Positions 46,101 through 55,608 of a stretch of DNA of 64,000 nucleotides are shown in pieces (within the stretch, counting starts at the first letter, position 1; each line of letters starts with the position of its first letter). Origin of the DNA: Methanolobus sp. ZRKC5 (GTDB lineage: Archaea > Halobacteriota > Methanosarcinia > Methanosarcinales > Methanosarcinaceae). The notes under the pieces are model-generated. The model saw only the letters and a list, made by a program, of their open reading frames with translations, was not told where the DNA came from and did no database searches. The translations under genes were made by a program, and so were the position numbers. Location: contig NZ_CP151792.1 in NCBI RefSeq assembly GCF_038446525.1, positions 2,480,001-2,544,000 on the forward strand, read 5' to 3'.

Positions 46101-48972
46101 ACCAGAGCTTGCTACAATAGGTAACAAGGCCGTTGATGAAAATGAGCTGTTAAGTTTCACAATATCAGCAACTGACCCTGATGATGAAACTGTAACTTAC
46201 TCTGCTACTAATTTGCCTGATGGAGCTAACCTTGATCCCAGTACAGGAGAATTTAGATGGACACCTGATTATAACGATGAAAATAGTTACGATGTAGAGT
46301 TTATTGCAGAATCCAATAGCCTCAGTGACTCTGAAACTATCGTCATAACAGTGGAAAATGTCGATAGAGAACCAGAACTTGCTGCAATCGGTAACAAGGC
46401 AGTTAATGAAAACGAATTACTTAGTTTTGCGATATCAGCAACAGATCCTGATGATGAAACTGTAACTTACAATGCTATTAATTTGCCTGATGGAGCTAAC
46501 CTTAATCCCAGTACAGGAGAATTTAGATGGACACCTGATTATAACGATGAAAATAGTTACGATGTAGAGTTTATTGCAGAATCCAATAGCCTAAGTGACT
46601 CTGAAACTATCGTCATAACAGTGGAAAATGTCGATAGAGCACCAGAGCTCGCTACAATAAGTAACAAGGCTGTTGATGAGAATGAGCTGTTAAGTTTCAC
46701 AATCTCGGCAACTGACCCTGATGATGAAACTATAACTTACTCTGCTACTACTTTACCTGATGGAGCTAACCTTGATCCCAGCACAGGAGAATTTAGATGG
46801 ATTCCTGATTATAATGATGAAGGTAGTTACTATGTACAGTTTATTGCGGAATCAAATAGCCTCAGTGACTCTGAAACTATCGTCATAACAGTGGAAAATG
46901 TCGATAGAGCACCAGAACTTGCTACAATAAGTAACAAGGCTGTTGATGAGAATGAGCTGTTAAGTTTCACAATCTCGGCAACTGACCCTGATGGTGAAAC
47001 TGTAACTTACTCTACTACTAATTTGCCTGGTGGAGCTAATCTTGATCCCAGTACAGGAGAATTTACCTGGACACCTGCATACGGTGAATCTGGAAACTAT
47101 GATGTAGAGTTTATTGCTGAAGCTAATGGCCTTGATGATACCGAGACTATAACTATCTCCGTAGGAAATGTCGATAGAGCACCAGAGCTTGCTACAATAG
47201 GAAACAAGGCCGTTGATGAAAATGAGCTGTTAAGTTTCACAATATCAGCAACTGACCCTGATGATGAAACTGTAACTTACTCTGCTACTAATTTGCCTGA
47301 TGGAGCTAACCTTGATCCCAGCACGGGAGAATTTAGATGGACTCCTGGGTACAATGATTCAGGTAGTTATAATGTCAATTTCATTGCAACTGCAAATAGT
47401 CTGACTGACTTAGAGACAATAACCATAACAGTAAATAATATTGATAGAGCTCCAAACTTTGAACCAATAGGTAACAGAGTAGTTGATGAAAATGAACTTT
47501 TGAGTTTTACCACCTCTGCAATTGATCTCGATGATGACACAATAATCTACTCAACTAATACATTGCCTGCCGGAGCCACCTTCGACTCCATTACGAAAGA
47601 GTTTAGATGGACTCCGGGATATGATGATTCAGGTAGTTACGATATCAATTTCATTGCAACTGCAAACAGTCTTACTGACTCAGAGACGATAACCATAACA
47701 GTAGATAATATTGATAGAGCTCCCGAACTTGATCCAATAGGTAACAAGGTAACTGATGAGAATGAGCTTCTTATTTTTTCCATTTCAGCTACTGACCCTG
47801 ATGATGACAAAAGAACTTATTCTGCAGTAGACCTGCCTTCTGAAGCTACTTTTGATTCAAGTACAGGAGAATTTAGATGGACTCCAGGGCACAATGATTC
47901 TGGTAGCTACAATATAGAGTTTATTGTAACCGCAAAAAGTCTAAATGACTCAGAAAAAATCACTATAACGGTAGTAAATGTAAATTCTCCACCATCATTT
48001 GAATTAGTGTCCTCTAAAACCATAGAAATAAACGAAAACCTTCAGTTCACCATCAATGCAACAGATGCCGATAACGAACATCTTGATTTTTCGAACGTTG
48101 GTACTTTACCAGATGGTGCGACATTCAACGACTCGTCTCTCTTGTTCAACTGGACACCAATAGACAATCAAACAGGGACCTACTCTGTGAACTTCACAGT
48201 AACAGACGGAATAGACCATGATAACCTTACGGTTCCAATAACAGTAACTGAAGTATCAGTAGCTACAGCCTCAATATCCACAACTAGCGGAGGCGGAGGA
48301 GGCGGAGGCGGAGGTGGAACCACAGGAGAGGAATTTGAGAACATTGAACTTAAGGATGTAAGTTCCCTATTTGTTGGAAAAGATAATGTTAAATTCGAAT
48401 TCCGCAATGAGGACAACGATATCCAGTATATTGGTTACAAATCACTGAAAAATGCAGGAACCATATCTGTGACAGTCGAGATACTCAGAGATAAGTCAAC
48501 ATTTGCTGACTCCCTGCCATCCGGGACGATATACAAAAACATAAACATATGGGTTGGAAAAACAGGATATGCCATCGACAGCAATATCGATGATCCGGTA
48601 ATAGGATTTAGAGTAGACAGAAAGTGGATAGAGAACTACAATATTGGCCAGGATTCCATTGTGATTAACAGATACAATGGCGTTTGGAGTCGACTTTCAA
48701 CCACGCAGACAAGTTCAGATGATAACTACCTCTACTTCGAAGCAAGCGTTCCGGGCTTTTCACCGTTTGCAATCACCGGTGAGGCATTGGCCAGTGAGAA
48801 AAGCCTGCGTGATGAAACTGATGCACTGTATTCAACAGAAGATAACAGCACATATGACTCCAATGTTTCAAAACCAAATGAAAACCAACCAGAAAACACA
48901 CTTTATGCTCTTTCCACTTTGGTATCTTGTCTGATAATATCATTTGTCTGTTTTCTTATGAGGAAGCAGTAA
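43162..48972 (+). CDS. Giant secreted subtilase with Ig/cadherin-like repeats, paralogue 1
   Basis: A 1936-residue S8 (subtilisin-like) peptidase. Order of domains: signal peptide; I9-like propeptide region (YYIVQFEGPVSQQW); catalytic domain with Asp in VCDTGLDTG, His in GHGTHVTG, Asn in SAGNEG and Ser in GGSSMSTPIVAGS; a beta-sandwich; ten Ig/cadherin-like repeats of about 90 residues; a glycine-only linker (about residue 1715); a PGF-pre-PGF-like domain (NINIWVGKTGYA); and a C-terminal membrane helix. All catalytic residues are present, so it is likely active at the cell surface. It follows the chelatase genes on the same strand but has its own 205-bp upstream region. Confidence 0.9.
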   Translation: MNRTTTIFISIIIILLSALVVSASDENLIFLKSGNIDTDRPPEKNVSEQDQAKVSSTFELEDSSETYYIVQFEGPVSQQWKDEVQNVGAEFFDYIPNNAFVLRMNGTEKILVESLDFVRWTGEFLPEYKYTDENLIIQDTNLLADDVNASEMILFIFDPIESYDIESNVETLGGIVVDASDRILRIQIPSDNLEDLASISGICWIDKYEETSVSNDVAASIVKVNAIHNTLKLNGSDQIIAVCDTGLDTGVNDNSMHADIRGRILSITDFSGDGAQDITGHGTHVTGSVLGNGEMSDGQYAGMAPEASLIFQAVGTDDWELGGIPTSNISILFQNAYDAGARIHTNSWGADSNGAYNSYSYSVDQFSWSHPDMLILFSAGNEGSDLDYDSVVDSDSLNTPATAKNCIAVGASENDRGDNFGTAYKKWGDIDWSGGRFLINPIKDDYTANNPEGIAAFSSRGPTDDGRIKPDIVAPGTFIASTKSSQASWYDWGIVTENTNYAYLGGSSMSTPIVAGSAALVREYYTEIENMANPSAALMKATLLNGAYDMAPGQYDDEDTQEIDSRPDYSQGWGRLDVENSILVPYPEVIAYFDDISLSTSDSWSHIYEYVKSGQPMRATLAWTDYPGTIFSSKELVNDLDMIISGPSGTYYGNNGPDHVNNVEGIELSNTAEGDYTITVVGYSIIQPLDLPQQPFALVLAFTCDNNKFPAQNSYTENSTTVVSTDVVHPAGVDQSSINMSINDIPVVFNYGSIPDGYNIWYNTPVPYQEGEYNVSVTAMTDSGQQFSYGWKFNVEAAQVSNHAPVLEYIGDKVIIESEILHIDISAIDEDDDNLTFATNASFGSLNDNIFTWTPDYNDSGVYYVEFNVTDGIEIDNETITITVENKDRAPELTAIDNKTVDENELLNFTILATDPDGETVAYFATNLPNGANLDPSTGVFSWIPGYDHKGTYNVEFIATANSLNDSETIVITVENVDRAPELATIGNKAVDENELLSFTISATDPDDETVTYSATNLPDGANLDPSTGEFRWTPDYNDENSYDVEFIAESNSLSDSETIVITVENVDREPELAAIGNKAVNENELLSFAISATDPDDETVTYNAINLPDGANLNPSTGEFRWTPDYNDENSYDVEFIAESNSLSDSETIVITVENVDRAPELATISNKAVDENELLSFTISATDPDDETITYSATTLPDGANLDPSTGEFRWIPDYNDEGSYYVQFIAESNSLSDSETIVITVENVDRAPELATISNKAVDENELLSFTISATDPDGETVTYSTTNLPGGANLDPSTGEFTWTPAYGESGNYDVEFIAEANGLDDTETITISVGNVDRAPELATIGNKAVDENELLSFTISATDPDDETVTYSATNLPDGANLDPSTGEFRWTPGYNDSGSYNVNFIATANSLTDLETITITVNNIDRAPNFEPIGNRVVDENELLSFTTSAIDLDDDTIIYSTNTLPAGATFDSITKEFRWTPGYDDSGSYDINFIATANSLTDSETITITVDNIDRAPELDPIGNKVTDENELLIFSISATDPDDDKRTYSAVDLPSEATFDSSTGEFRWTPGHNDSGSYNIEFIVTAKSLNDSEKITITVVNVNSPPSFELVSSKTIEINENLQFTINATDADNEHLDFSNVGTLPDGATFNDSSLLFNWTPIDNQTGTYSVNFTVTDGIDHDNLTVPITVTEVSVATASISTTSGGGGGGGGGGTTGEEFENIELKDVSSLFVGKDNVKFEFRNEDNDIQYIGYKSLKNAGTISVTVEILRDKSTFADSLPSGTIYKNINIWVGKTGYAIDSNIDDPVIGFRVDRKWIENYNIGQDSIVINRYNGVWSRLSTTQTSSDDNYLYFEASVPGFSPFAITGEALASEKSLRDETDALYSTEDNSTYDSNVSKPNENQPENTLYALSTLVSCLIISFVCFLMRKQ
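45564..48250 (+). repeat. Ten 270-bp Ig/cadherin-like coding repeats
   Basis: The unit is 270 bp (90 codons), with registers at 45826, 46093, 46363, 46633, 46903, 47173, 47443 and 47713 marked by the codons for DRAPEL or close variants, plus one more divergent unit at each end. Each unit contains DENELLSF, ATDPDDET and STGEFRWTP type strands, rich in acidic residues suited to calcium binding. Units between about 46090 and 47350 are nearly identical at the DNA level, indicating recent expansion. These are protein repeats in one open frame, not a CRISPR array. Confidence 0.9.
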
Positions 48973-49094
48973 CCTTTTCTATTATTGGTTCAACGAACCA
49001 TATCTAAGAACAGCAGCAACATTTCATTTTTTATTAAACAGCACATATAAATATATTTAGGGTAATATATGGGTGCTTTGAATCTAATCTGAGA

Positions 49095-52000
49095 ATGTTG
49101 CTCATGCGCACTAAAAACAAGATCCTGATACTATTTACACTCATAATTTTAGCCATTGCCTCAATTACCTCTGTAAGCGCAGGCAATGGAGATGTAGACA
49201 ATAATAATCTCCTTCTTTTGAAGGCCGGGAATGTAAATACGGACACAATTACCGGACCTGAAAGACAAATTGATGAACCGGAACTTATGAGCTCTTCAGT
49301 TCAATCCATAGACAGTATAGAAAATTATTACATTGTGCAATTCACAGGGCCTGTTCAGGAGATATGGAAACAGAACATAAAATCAAGAGGAGCCACCATC
49401 CACAATTACATTCCAAACAATGCATTTGTTTTCAGTATGAGTAAAGATGTAAAAGCTCAGGTGTACACACTGGATTTCGTAAAATGGATTGGTGATTACA
49501 AACCATCATATAAGTATGAACCTAAATTAACATACACCAGCAGTATTCAGACAGCAAGTACTAAAGTTGATACCGAGAATACATATCATGTACTCCTTTT
49601 CTCCACAAAAGATAATGAAAGGATAAAAAGTTCCATCGAATCAATTGGTGGAAAAATCCTTTCATGTTCAGGAACAAAACTAAGGATACAGGTTTCAGCA
49701 GACAGGTTGCCAGATATAGCAGCAATCAATGGTGTCAGCTGGATAGTGAAATATGTTCAGCCGAATATATACAATGATGTTGCTGCAGATATTATTAATG
49801 TAGATACTGTTCATGAGACCTACGGACTGAACGGTAGTGAACAGATAGTGGCAATTTCAGACACAGGACTTGATACAGGAGTAAATAACAGCTCTATGCA
49901 TGCAGACCTAAGAGGAAGAATACTGAGTATCATAGATACGTCAAATGATGGAAGTGCCGCCGATCAGGCAGGTCATGGAACTCATGTTGCCGGTTCTGTA
50001 TTAGGCAATGGTTCACTTTCCGAAGGAAATTACAGTGGGATGGCACCTGAAGCAAAATTAGTATTCCAAGCTATTGGAAATAGTAGTGATTATTTGTTCC
50101 CCCCGAATGACCTAAACGATCTATTCCAAGAGGCATACACTCTCGGGGCAAGAATACACACTAATAGTTGGGGCAGTAATGTTAATGGAGAATACACGGA
50201 TTATTCACAAGATGTAGACCAATTTGTCTGGGATCACCCTGATATGCTGATACTTTTTGCATCTGGCAATTCAGGAGTTGATTCAAATGAAGATGGAGTT
50301 ATAGACGAAGATTCAATTGGATCACCTGCATCTGCAAAGAACTGTCTTGCAGTTGGTGCATCAGAAAGTGAAAGAGGAAATACTTTCGGAATAGCACCTT
50401 ACCTGAGTTGGACAGTATGGGATCGTTATCCATTAAACCCTATCAGAGATGATTTCATGGCTACCAATAGTGGAGGTCTGGCTGCATTCAGTAGTCGTGG
50501 ACCAACTGATGACGGCAGGATCAAACCAGATGTTGTTGCACCGGGAACATTCATTGCTTCCACGAACTCAAGTATGGCAAACACATCAGGATGGGGAATT
50601 ATTGATGAAAATTATCTATATATGGGTGGTACAAGCATGGCCACTCCTGTTGTTGCAGGATCTGCTGCTATTGTCAGGGAGTACTATACCAGAGTTGAAA
50701 ATCTAAGCAGCCCAAGCGCTGCATTGCTAAAGGCAACATTGATTAACGGTGCATATAACATGACTCCCGGGCAATATGGAACAGGAGATTATCAGGAGAT
50801 AGCGGGCAGACCTGATTATTCCCAGGGATGGGGACGTGTTGATATTGAGAATTCAATCTATCCTCAATATCCAAAAACGATTAAATATTTTGATAATCCA
50901 ACTCCTTTGAACTTCAATGAATCATGGAATGTGAGCTATGATCTTCTCTGTACATCTGAACCTCTCAGAGTTACGCTCGTCTGGACAGATTATCCCGGAG
51001 ATGCTGCTGTAGTCCCACAACTTGTGAACAACCTTGATCTGGTAGTTGTTGGCCCTGATGGCACATATTATGGAAATGGAGCTCCTGACACAGTGAACAA
51101 TGTAGAAGATGTTGAATTACTGGAACCAGTTATCGGCACATATACCATCATGATAAATGGTACAAACGTCCCACAAGGGCCACAGAATTTCTCACTTGTG
51201 GTTTCTTATGGTCATGATGGCACCGATATGTATCCTGAACATAACTCATACACAACTAACAGCACAACTGCTGTCTATATGAACCTTACACATGCAGATG
51301 GAATTAATTCCAGCACTATAAACATGATAATTGACGGTTCGGATGTAATCCACTCCCTTGCTAACATCACTGGTGGATACAAAATAGAGAATCTGACGGT
51401 ACAGCCATATTCAGAAGGTTATCACAATGTATCTGTCAGTGCATTGACAAATCTAAGTGAAGAAATAAGTTATGGATGGAGATTTTACGCCAGCGTTGAA
51501 GATAATGTAATAAATATACAGGGTCTTGAGGAAAACACCGTAATACAGAATGATGAATTTGATATCAATATCACCAACAACAAATTATGTGACTTCTGGT
51601 ACAATACTGATAATGGAACTAATTCCACAAATGAAACCGGATTCTCATTCAATGCAACCCTGAACCTAAGTGAAAGCAATCATAATCTAACGGTCTTTGC
51701 TGAAGATATCACAGGATACACTAATTCGACTACTGTGAATTTTACTGTATTTACAAGCCAGCCGACAATCGATACACCTGTGTCCGGAGCGATATATTAT
51801 CTCCCGGAGAACAGTTTTACAATGAACGGAACTGGCGGCATAGCAACAAATGTTTCGGTCTACGTGAACGAAGCACTTACAAACTGGTCATATCCGGTTT
51901 CAAACGAACTGTTCAATCTAAGTAACATTCCGCTTTCTAACGGAACAAACACCGTCAACATCACTTCCATCTTCAATAATTCAGTGGATGACTACTTTAG

Positions 52001-53423
52001 TTCCAACAAAACCATATATCTCAGTCTTGGAGAGACATTCAACACAGAAGGTAATGATGAAGCTACACTTGCAGTTCCCGGCATGGGAAGCAATATCAGT
52101 CACCCAACAATTAACTTCAATGTTACCGGTACATCTGCCAATCCTGGAAATGTGTCTGCTGCAGTTGTAACGGGAGAAGAACCTGAAAACGGATCGATTC
52201 TTACAGGTCCGGCAATTGACATCAGGGTACTGAATGAATCAGATGCAAACTATTCACATCAATTCGGAAGAAACGTTTCCCTTACACTTGGATATAATCA
52301 GAGTCTTGTAAATGATACTGATAAACTTGTGGTCGCATGGTATGACAATGAGGGGGAGATTTGGACCCCATTCAGAAGTACGGTAAACACCTCTGCACAC
52401 ACAGTTACCGCAAATATTACTCACCTGAGCATATATACACCAATTGAGGATAATACCGCACCTATCATCAGCAATCTTGCTAGTTCCGATAGCACCACAT
52501 CCATAACTCTCACATGGGAAGCATCAACTGACACAGACTACATGGAAATATGGAAAGATGAGACTTTCCTTGCAAACCATTCAACTTCACCGATGACGGA
52601 CACAGGTCTGTCTTCCGGCACAAGCTACAATTATAGTCTTAAACCATTCGACTTTGTAGGTAACTCTGGAAACTGGTCCAATACTACCGTAATAACATCC
52701 ACACCGGTTACTGCCACATCAGCTTCCTCCAGCGGAGGTGGAGGAGGCGGGGGTGGTGGCTCCACAGGCGAAGATGTTGAGAACATCGTATTCAAAGATG
52801 TGCTTTCAGTGTATGCCGGAATGGATGACATCGTAGACTTTGATTTTGATGATGATAAGAACGATATTGACTATATCCGCTATCAATCACTGAAAAATGC
52901 TGGAAAAATAAGTACTACCATTGAGATATTGAAGAGCACATCCACATTTGCAGATAAGCCGGTCTCCGGGTTAGTATACAAAAATATGAATATCTGGGTG
53001 GGTAAGACGGGTTATGCCACAGAGAACAATATCAACAACCCGGTCATAGGGTTCAGGGTCAGTAAAGAATGGATAGAGAACAATGGCATTGATCCAGCCA
53101 CCATAGCACTAAACAGATACAATGGAAATGCCTGGGAAATGCTGGATACAAAACAAAATGACCCTGGTGATAACTATCTTTACTTTGAAGCAAGCACTCA
53201 GGGATTCTCACCTTTTGCAATTACTGCAGAAGAACCACCGAAAAACAATGCAGAAGAAGCTGCAATCACTGACATATTAACAGAAGAGAGCACAGATACC
53301 ACCACATCCCCGGCAGAAGAAAATGAAAACGGCAGTAGTAGAGACATACCTGCTATATCAGGTCTTGTAACAATATTGATACTAACAATTGTCTGTGTAT
53401 TTGTCAGGAAACAGCAAAATTAA
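49095..53423 (+). CDS. Secreted subtilase, paralogue 2
   Basis: A 1442-residue S8 peptidase paralogous to the preceding gene. It has a signal peptide (LFTLIILAIASITSVSA), an I9-like region (YYIVQFTGPVQEIW), the catalytic triad in AISDTGLDTG, GHGTHVAG and GGTSMATPVVAGS, beta-rich middle domains without the 90-residue repeat array, a fibronectin-like stretch, a glycine linker near residue 1218, a PGF-pre-PGF-like domain (NMNIWVGKTGYA) and a C-terminal membrane helix. The start is ATG 49095 or 49104. It lies 122 bp after paralogue 1. The pair probably arose by duplication, followed by repeat expansion in the first copy. Confidence 0.9.
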   Translation: MLLMRTKNKILILFTLIILAIASITSVSAGNGDVDNNNLLLLKAGNVNTDTITGPERQIDEPELMSSSVQSIDSIENYYIVQFTGPVQEIWKQNIKSRGATIHNYIPNNAFVFSMSKDVKAQVYTLDFVKWIGDYKPSYKYEPKLTYTSSIQTASTKVDTENTYHVLLFSTKDNERIKSSIESIGGKILSCSGTKLRIQVSADRLPDIAAINGVSWIVKYVQPNIYNDVAADIINVDTVHETYGLNGSEQIVAISDTGLDTGVNNSSMHADLRGRILSIIDTSNDGSAADQAGHGTHVAGSVLGNGSLSEGNYSGMAPEAKLVFQAIGNSSDYLFPPNDLNDLFQEAYTLGARIHTNSWGSNVNGEYTDYSQDVDQFVWDHPDMLILFASGNSGVDSNEDGVIDEDSIGSPASAKNCLAVGASESERGNTFGIAPYLSWTVWDRYPLNPIRDDFMATNSGGLAAFSSRGPTDDGRIKPDVVAPGTFIASTNSSMANTSGWGIIDENYLYMGGTSMATPVVAGSAAIVREYYTRVENLSSPSAALLKATLINGAYNMTPGQYGTGDYQEIAGRPDYSQGWGRVDIENSIYPQYPKTIKYFDNPTPLNFNESWNVSYDLLCTSEPLRVTLVWTDYPGDAAVVPQLVNNLDLVVVGPDGTYYGNGAPDTVNNVEDVELLEPVIGTYTIMINGTNVPQGPQNFSLVVSYGHDGTDMYPEHNSYTTNSTTAVYMNLTHADGINSSTINMIIDGSDVIHSLANITGGYKIENLTVQPYSEGYHNVSVSALTNLSEEISYGWRFYASVEDNVINIQGLEENTVIQNDEFDINITNNKLCDFWYNTDNGTNSTNETGFSFNATLNLSESNHNLTVFAEDITGYTNSTTVNFTVFTSQPTIDTPVSGAIYYLPENSFTMNGTGGIATNVSVYVNEALTNWSYPVSNELFNLSNIPLSNGTNTVNITSIFNNSVDDYFSSNKTIYLSLGETFNTEGNDEATLAVPGMGSNISHPTINFNVTGTSANPGNVSAAVVTGEEPENGSILTGPAIDIRVLNESDANYSHQFGRNVSLTLGYNQSLVNDTDKLVVAWYDNEGEIWTPFRSTVNTSAHTVTANITHLSIYTPIEDNTAPIISNLASSDSTTSITLTWEASTDTDYMEIWKDETFLANHSTSPMTDTGLSSGTSYNYSLKPFDFVGNSGNWSNTTVITSTPVTATSASSSGGGGGGGGGSTGEDVENIVFKDVLSVYAGMDDIVDFDFDDDKNDIDYIRYQSLKNAGKISTTIEILKSTSTFADKPVSGLVYKNMNIWVGKTGYATENNINNPVIGFRVSKEWIENNGIDPATIALNRYNGNAWEMLDTKQNDPGDNYLYFEASTQGFSPFAITAEEPPKNNAEEAAITDILTEESTDTTTSPAEENENGSSRDIPAISGLVTILILTIVCVFVRKQQN

Positions 53424-53461
53424 TATTCAACTGCATACCATTTAGCGCTGGAGAAATCAAG

Positions 53462-54475
53462 TTGAAAGGAACAGTGCTTGGTATCGAGGGTACCGCGTGG
53501 AACCTCAGTGCTGCAATAGTTAATGAGAAAGATGTCATTGCAGAAGTGTCTGACATGTACCGGCCCCCCACTGGAGGAATACATCCCAGGGAGGCTGCTC
53601 AGCATCATGCAAAGTATGCTTCTTATGTGGTAAAGGGAGTTCTGGAGGAAGCAAAGAAAAAAGGTGGGGATGCTTCACAAATAGATGCTATCTCTTTTTC
53701 CCAGGGACCTGGACTTGGCGCATGTCTGCGCACCGTGGCAACTGCCGCCAGGATGCTTGCAATAAGTCTTGATGTACCGCTTGTGGGTGTAAATCACTGT
53801 CTTGCCCATGTGGAAGTCGGTCGGTGGAAAACTCCTGCAACAGATCCTGTCACCCTTTATGTTAGTGGTGCCAACTCACAGGTACTGGCTTACAGGATGG
53901 GAAGATACAGGGTCTTTGGAGAAACACTGGACATCGGTCTGGGAAATGCCTTTGACAAGTTCGCAAGAAGTGCCGGCCTTGGACATCCCGGAGGACCACA
54001 GATAGAACAGTTTGCAAAGGATGCTTCAAAATATATTCCGCTCCCGTATGTTGTAAAGGGAATGGATCTCTCTTTTTCAGGACTGTCCACGGCTGCAACA
54101 GATGCCCTTAAAGCTAATTCCATGGAAGATGTATGTTACTCTTTTCAGGAAACTGCCTTTGCAATGGTTGTTGAAGTCACGGAAAGAGCCCTTGCACACA
54201 CCGAAAAGAATGAAGTCCTTCTGGCAGGTGGAGTCGGAGCCAATATGAGACTGCGGGAAATGCTGGATGTAATGTGCACAGAAAGAGGAGCTTCTTTCTA
54301 TGTACCGGAAAAAAGGTTCATGGGAGATAATGGTGCTATGATAGCATATCTTGGACTTTTGATGTATGATTCAGGGAATGTCATTGACATTGAGAATTCA
54401 CATGTGAATCCTAATTTCCGGCCTGATAGTGTGGATGTCACATGGCTTCCGAAAGACATTGCAGGCAGGAGATAA
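53462..54475 (+). CDS. kae1: Kae1, tRNA threonylcarbamoyladenosine transferase subunit
   Basis: Kae1 is the catalytic subunit of the KEOPS complex that forms t6A37 in ANN-decoding tRNAs. Key segments are VLGIEGTAWNLSAAIV, the PPTGGIHPREAAQHHA region, the metal-binding NHCLAHVEVGR, and ETAFAMVVEVTERAL with LLAGGVGANMRLREML. The start is TTG 53462, with GGAG eight bases upstream. Bud32 starts 2 bp after its stop; here the two are separate genes rather than the fused form seen in some methanogens and haloarchaea. Confidence 0.95.
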   Translation: MKGTVLGIEGTAWNLSAAIVNEKDVIAEVSDMYRPPTGGIHPREAAQHHAKYASYVVKGVLEEAKKKGGDASQIDAISFSQGPGLGACLRTVATAARMLAISLDVPLVGVNHCLAHVEVGRWKTPATDPVTLYVSGANSQVLAYRMGRYRVFGETLDIGLGNAFDKFARSAGLGHPGGPQIEQFAKDASKYIPLPYVVKGMDLSFSGLSTAATDALKANSMEDVCYSFQETAFAMVVEVTERALAHTEKNEVLLAGGVGANMRLREMLDVMCTERGASFYVPEKRFMGDNGAMIAYLGLLMYDSGNVIDIENSHVNPNFRPDSVDVTWLPKDIAGRR

Positions 54476-54477
54476 AC

Positions 54478-55050
54478 ATGTATCTAACAAGTGGTGCCGA
54501 AGCAACCGTAAAACTGGAAGATGGAGTGCTCATCAAAGAGAGAGTACCAAAAAGATACCGTCTGAAAGAGCTTGATGAAAAGATAAGAAGAGAGAGAACA
54601 AAAGCCGAAGCCAGATTGTTATCCGAAGCCAGAAGAGCTGGAGTGCCAACACCCATCATCTATGACATCGATAATTCCACCATAAAAATGCAGTACCTCG
54701 ATGGAACTGCAATGAAACATGTGATCGATGAGAATCTCAGTGAGCAAACAGGAATCCTTGTGGCTGAACTACATATGGCAGGCATTATCCACGGAGACCT
54801 CACAACATCCAACCTGATATGTTTCAGCGACAGGATATATATGATAGATTTCGGACTCTCATTTAATGACAGTAGCATCGAGGCACGTGGTGTTGATGTA
54901 CATGTCCTGTTCCAGACATTTGAGAGCACACACCATAACCATGAGAAACTTATTGATGCATTCTGCAGAGGTTACAGGAAGGATTTCAGACAGGCAGATG
55001 AAGTTCTTGAAAGAGTAAAAGAGATTGAAAAAAGAGGAAGATATGCGTAA
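54478..55050 (+). CDS. bud32: Bud32, KEOPS-associated kinase/ATPase
   Basis: A 190-residue atypical small protein kinase that regulates Kae1 within KEOPS. It has the glycine-poor N-lobe start YLTSGAEATVKLEDG, ERVPKRYRLKELDEKIRRER, the catalytic-loop motif HGDLTTSNLI and DFG-equivalent IDFGLSF. ATG 54478 is 2 bp after the kae1 stop. Its 3' end overlaps the XTP pyrophosphatase start by 8 bp, indicating a coupled kae1-bud32-rdgB operon. Confidence 0.94.
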   Translation: MYLTSGAEATVKLEDGVLIKERVPKRYRLKELDEKIRRERTKAEARLLSEARRAGVPTPIIYDIDNSTIKMQYLDGTAMKHVIDENLSEQTGILVAELHMAGIIHGDLTTSNLICFSDRIYMIDFGLSFNDSSIEARGVDVHVLFQTFESTHHNHEKLIDAFCRGYRKDFRQADEVLERVKEIEKRGRYA

Positions 55051-55588
55051 AATAATATTTGTCACGGGTAATAAGGGTAAGTTCAGGGAAGTAAAGGACA
55101 TACTTGCAGCAAGGGGATTTGAAGTCATACAGAATACAGATGGCTATCCTGAGCTTCAGGAAGATGATCTGGAGCCTATTGCTGCATACGGTGCAAAATG
55201 GGCAGCAGATAAATTAGGAATACCTGTTATGGTTGATGATTCCGGACTCTTCATCAATGTACTCAACGGTTTCCCTGGACCTTACTCCGCATTTGTTGAA
55301 AAGAACCTTGGAAACCAGAGAGTCCTTAAGATAATGGAAGATGAAACTGAAAGGGCAGCAATGTTCAAGTCAGTCATAGGATATTGTGAACCTGATGGTG
55401 AACCGCTCACGTTTACCGGAATAGTGGAAGGAAATATCGCTTTTGAAGAGCTTGGAACCGGCGGGTTCGGATATGACCCTATATTCGATTACAATGGAAA
55501 GACCTTTGGAGAACTTGGGGATGAGTTCAAGAATACTGTTTCACATCGCAGAAAAGCACTTGATAAGTTCTTAGAATGGCTTGAATGA
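55043..55588 (+). CDS. rdgB: XTP/dITP diphosphatase (RdgB/HAM1 family)
   Basis: This enzyme removes non-canonical purine nucleotides (XTP, ITP, dITP) to the monophosphates. The sequence has IIFVTGNKGKFREVKDIL, DDSGLFINVLNGFPGPYSA, and GYDPIFDYNGKTFGEL with SHRRKALDKF. I chose ATG 55043, preceded by AGAGGAAG and overlapping the bud32 stop by 8 bp; an in-frame TTG six codons earlier is less likely. Confidence 0.94.
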   Translation: MRKIIFVTGNKGKFREVKDILAARGFEVIQNTDGYPELQEDDLEPIAAYGAKWAADKLGIPVMVDDSGLFINVLNGFPGPYSAFVEKNLGNQRVLKIMEDETERAAMFKSVIGYCEPDGEPLTFTGIVEGNIAFEELGTGGFGYDPIFDYNGKTFGELGDEFKNTVSHRRKALDKFLEWLE

Positions 55589-55608
55589 AATTGAAGGGGA
55601 CATAAAAA

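Noticed and set aside
45826-47730. Regularly spaced repeats that could suggest a CRISPR array
   Set aside because: The period is 270 bp and the whole stretch is one open frame of protein repeats; there are no short repeats with unique spacers and no cas genes.
48180-48416. Proline-rich frame on the minus strand
   Set aside because: The proline run is the complement of the glycine linker of the subtilase.
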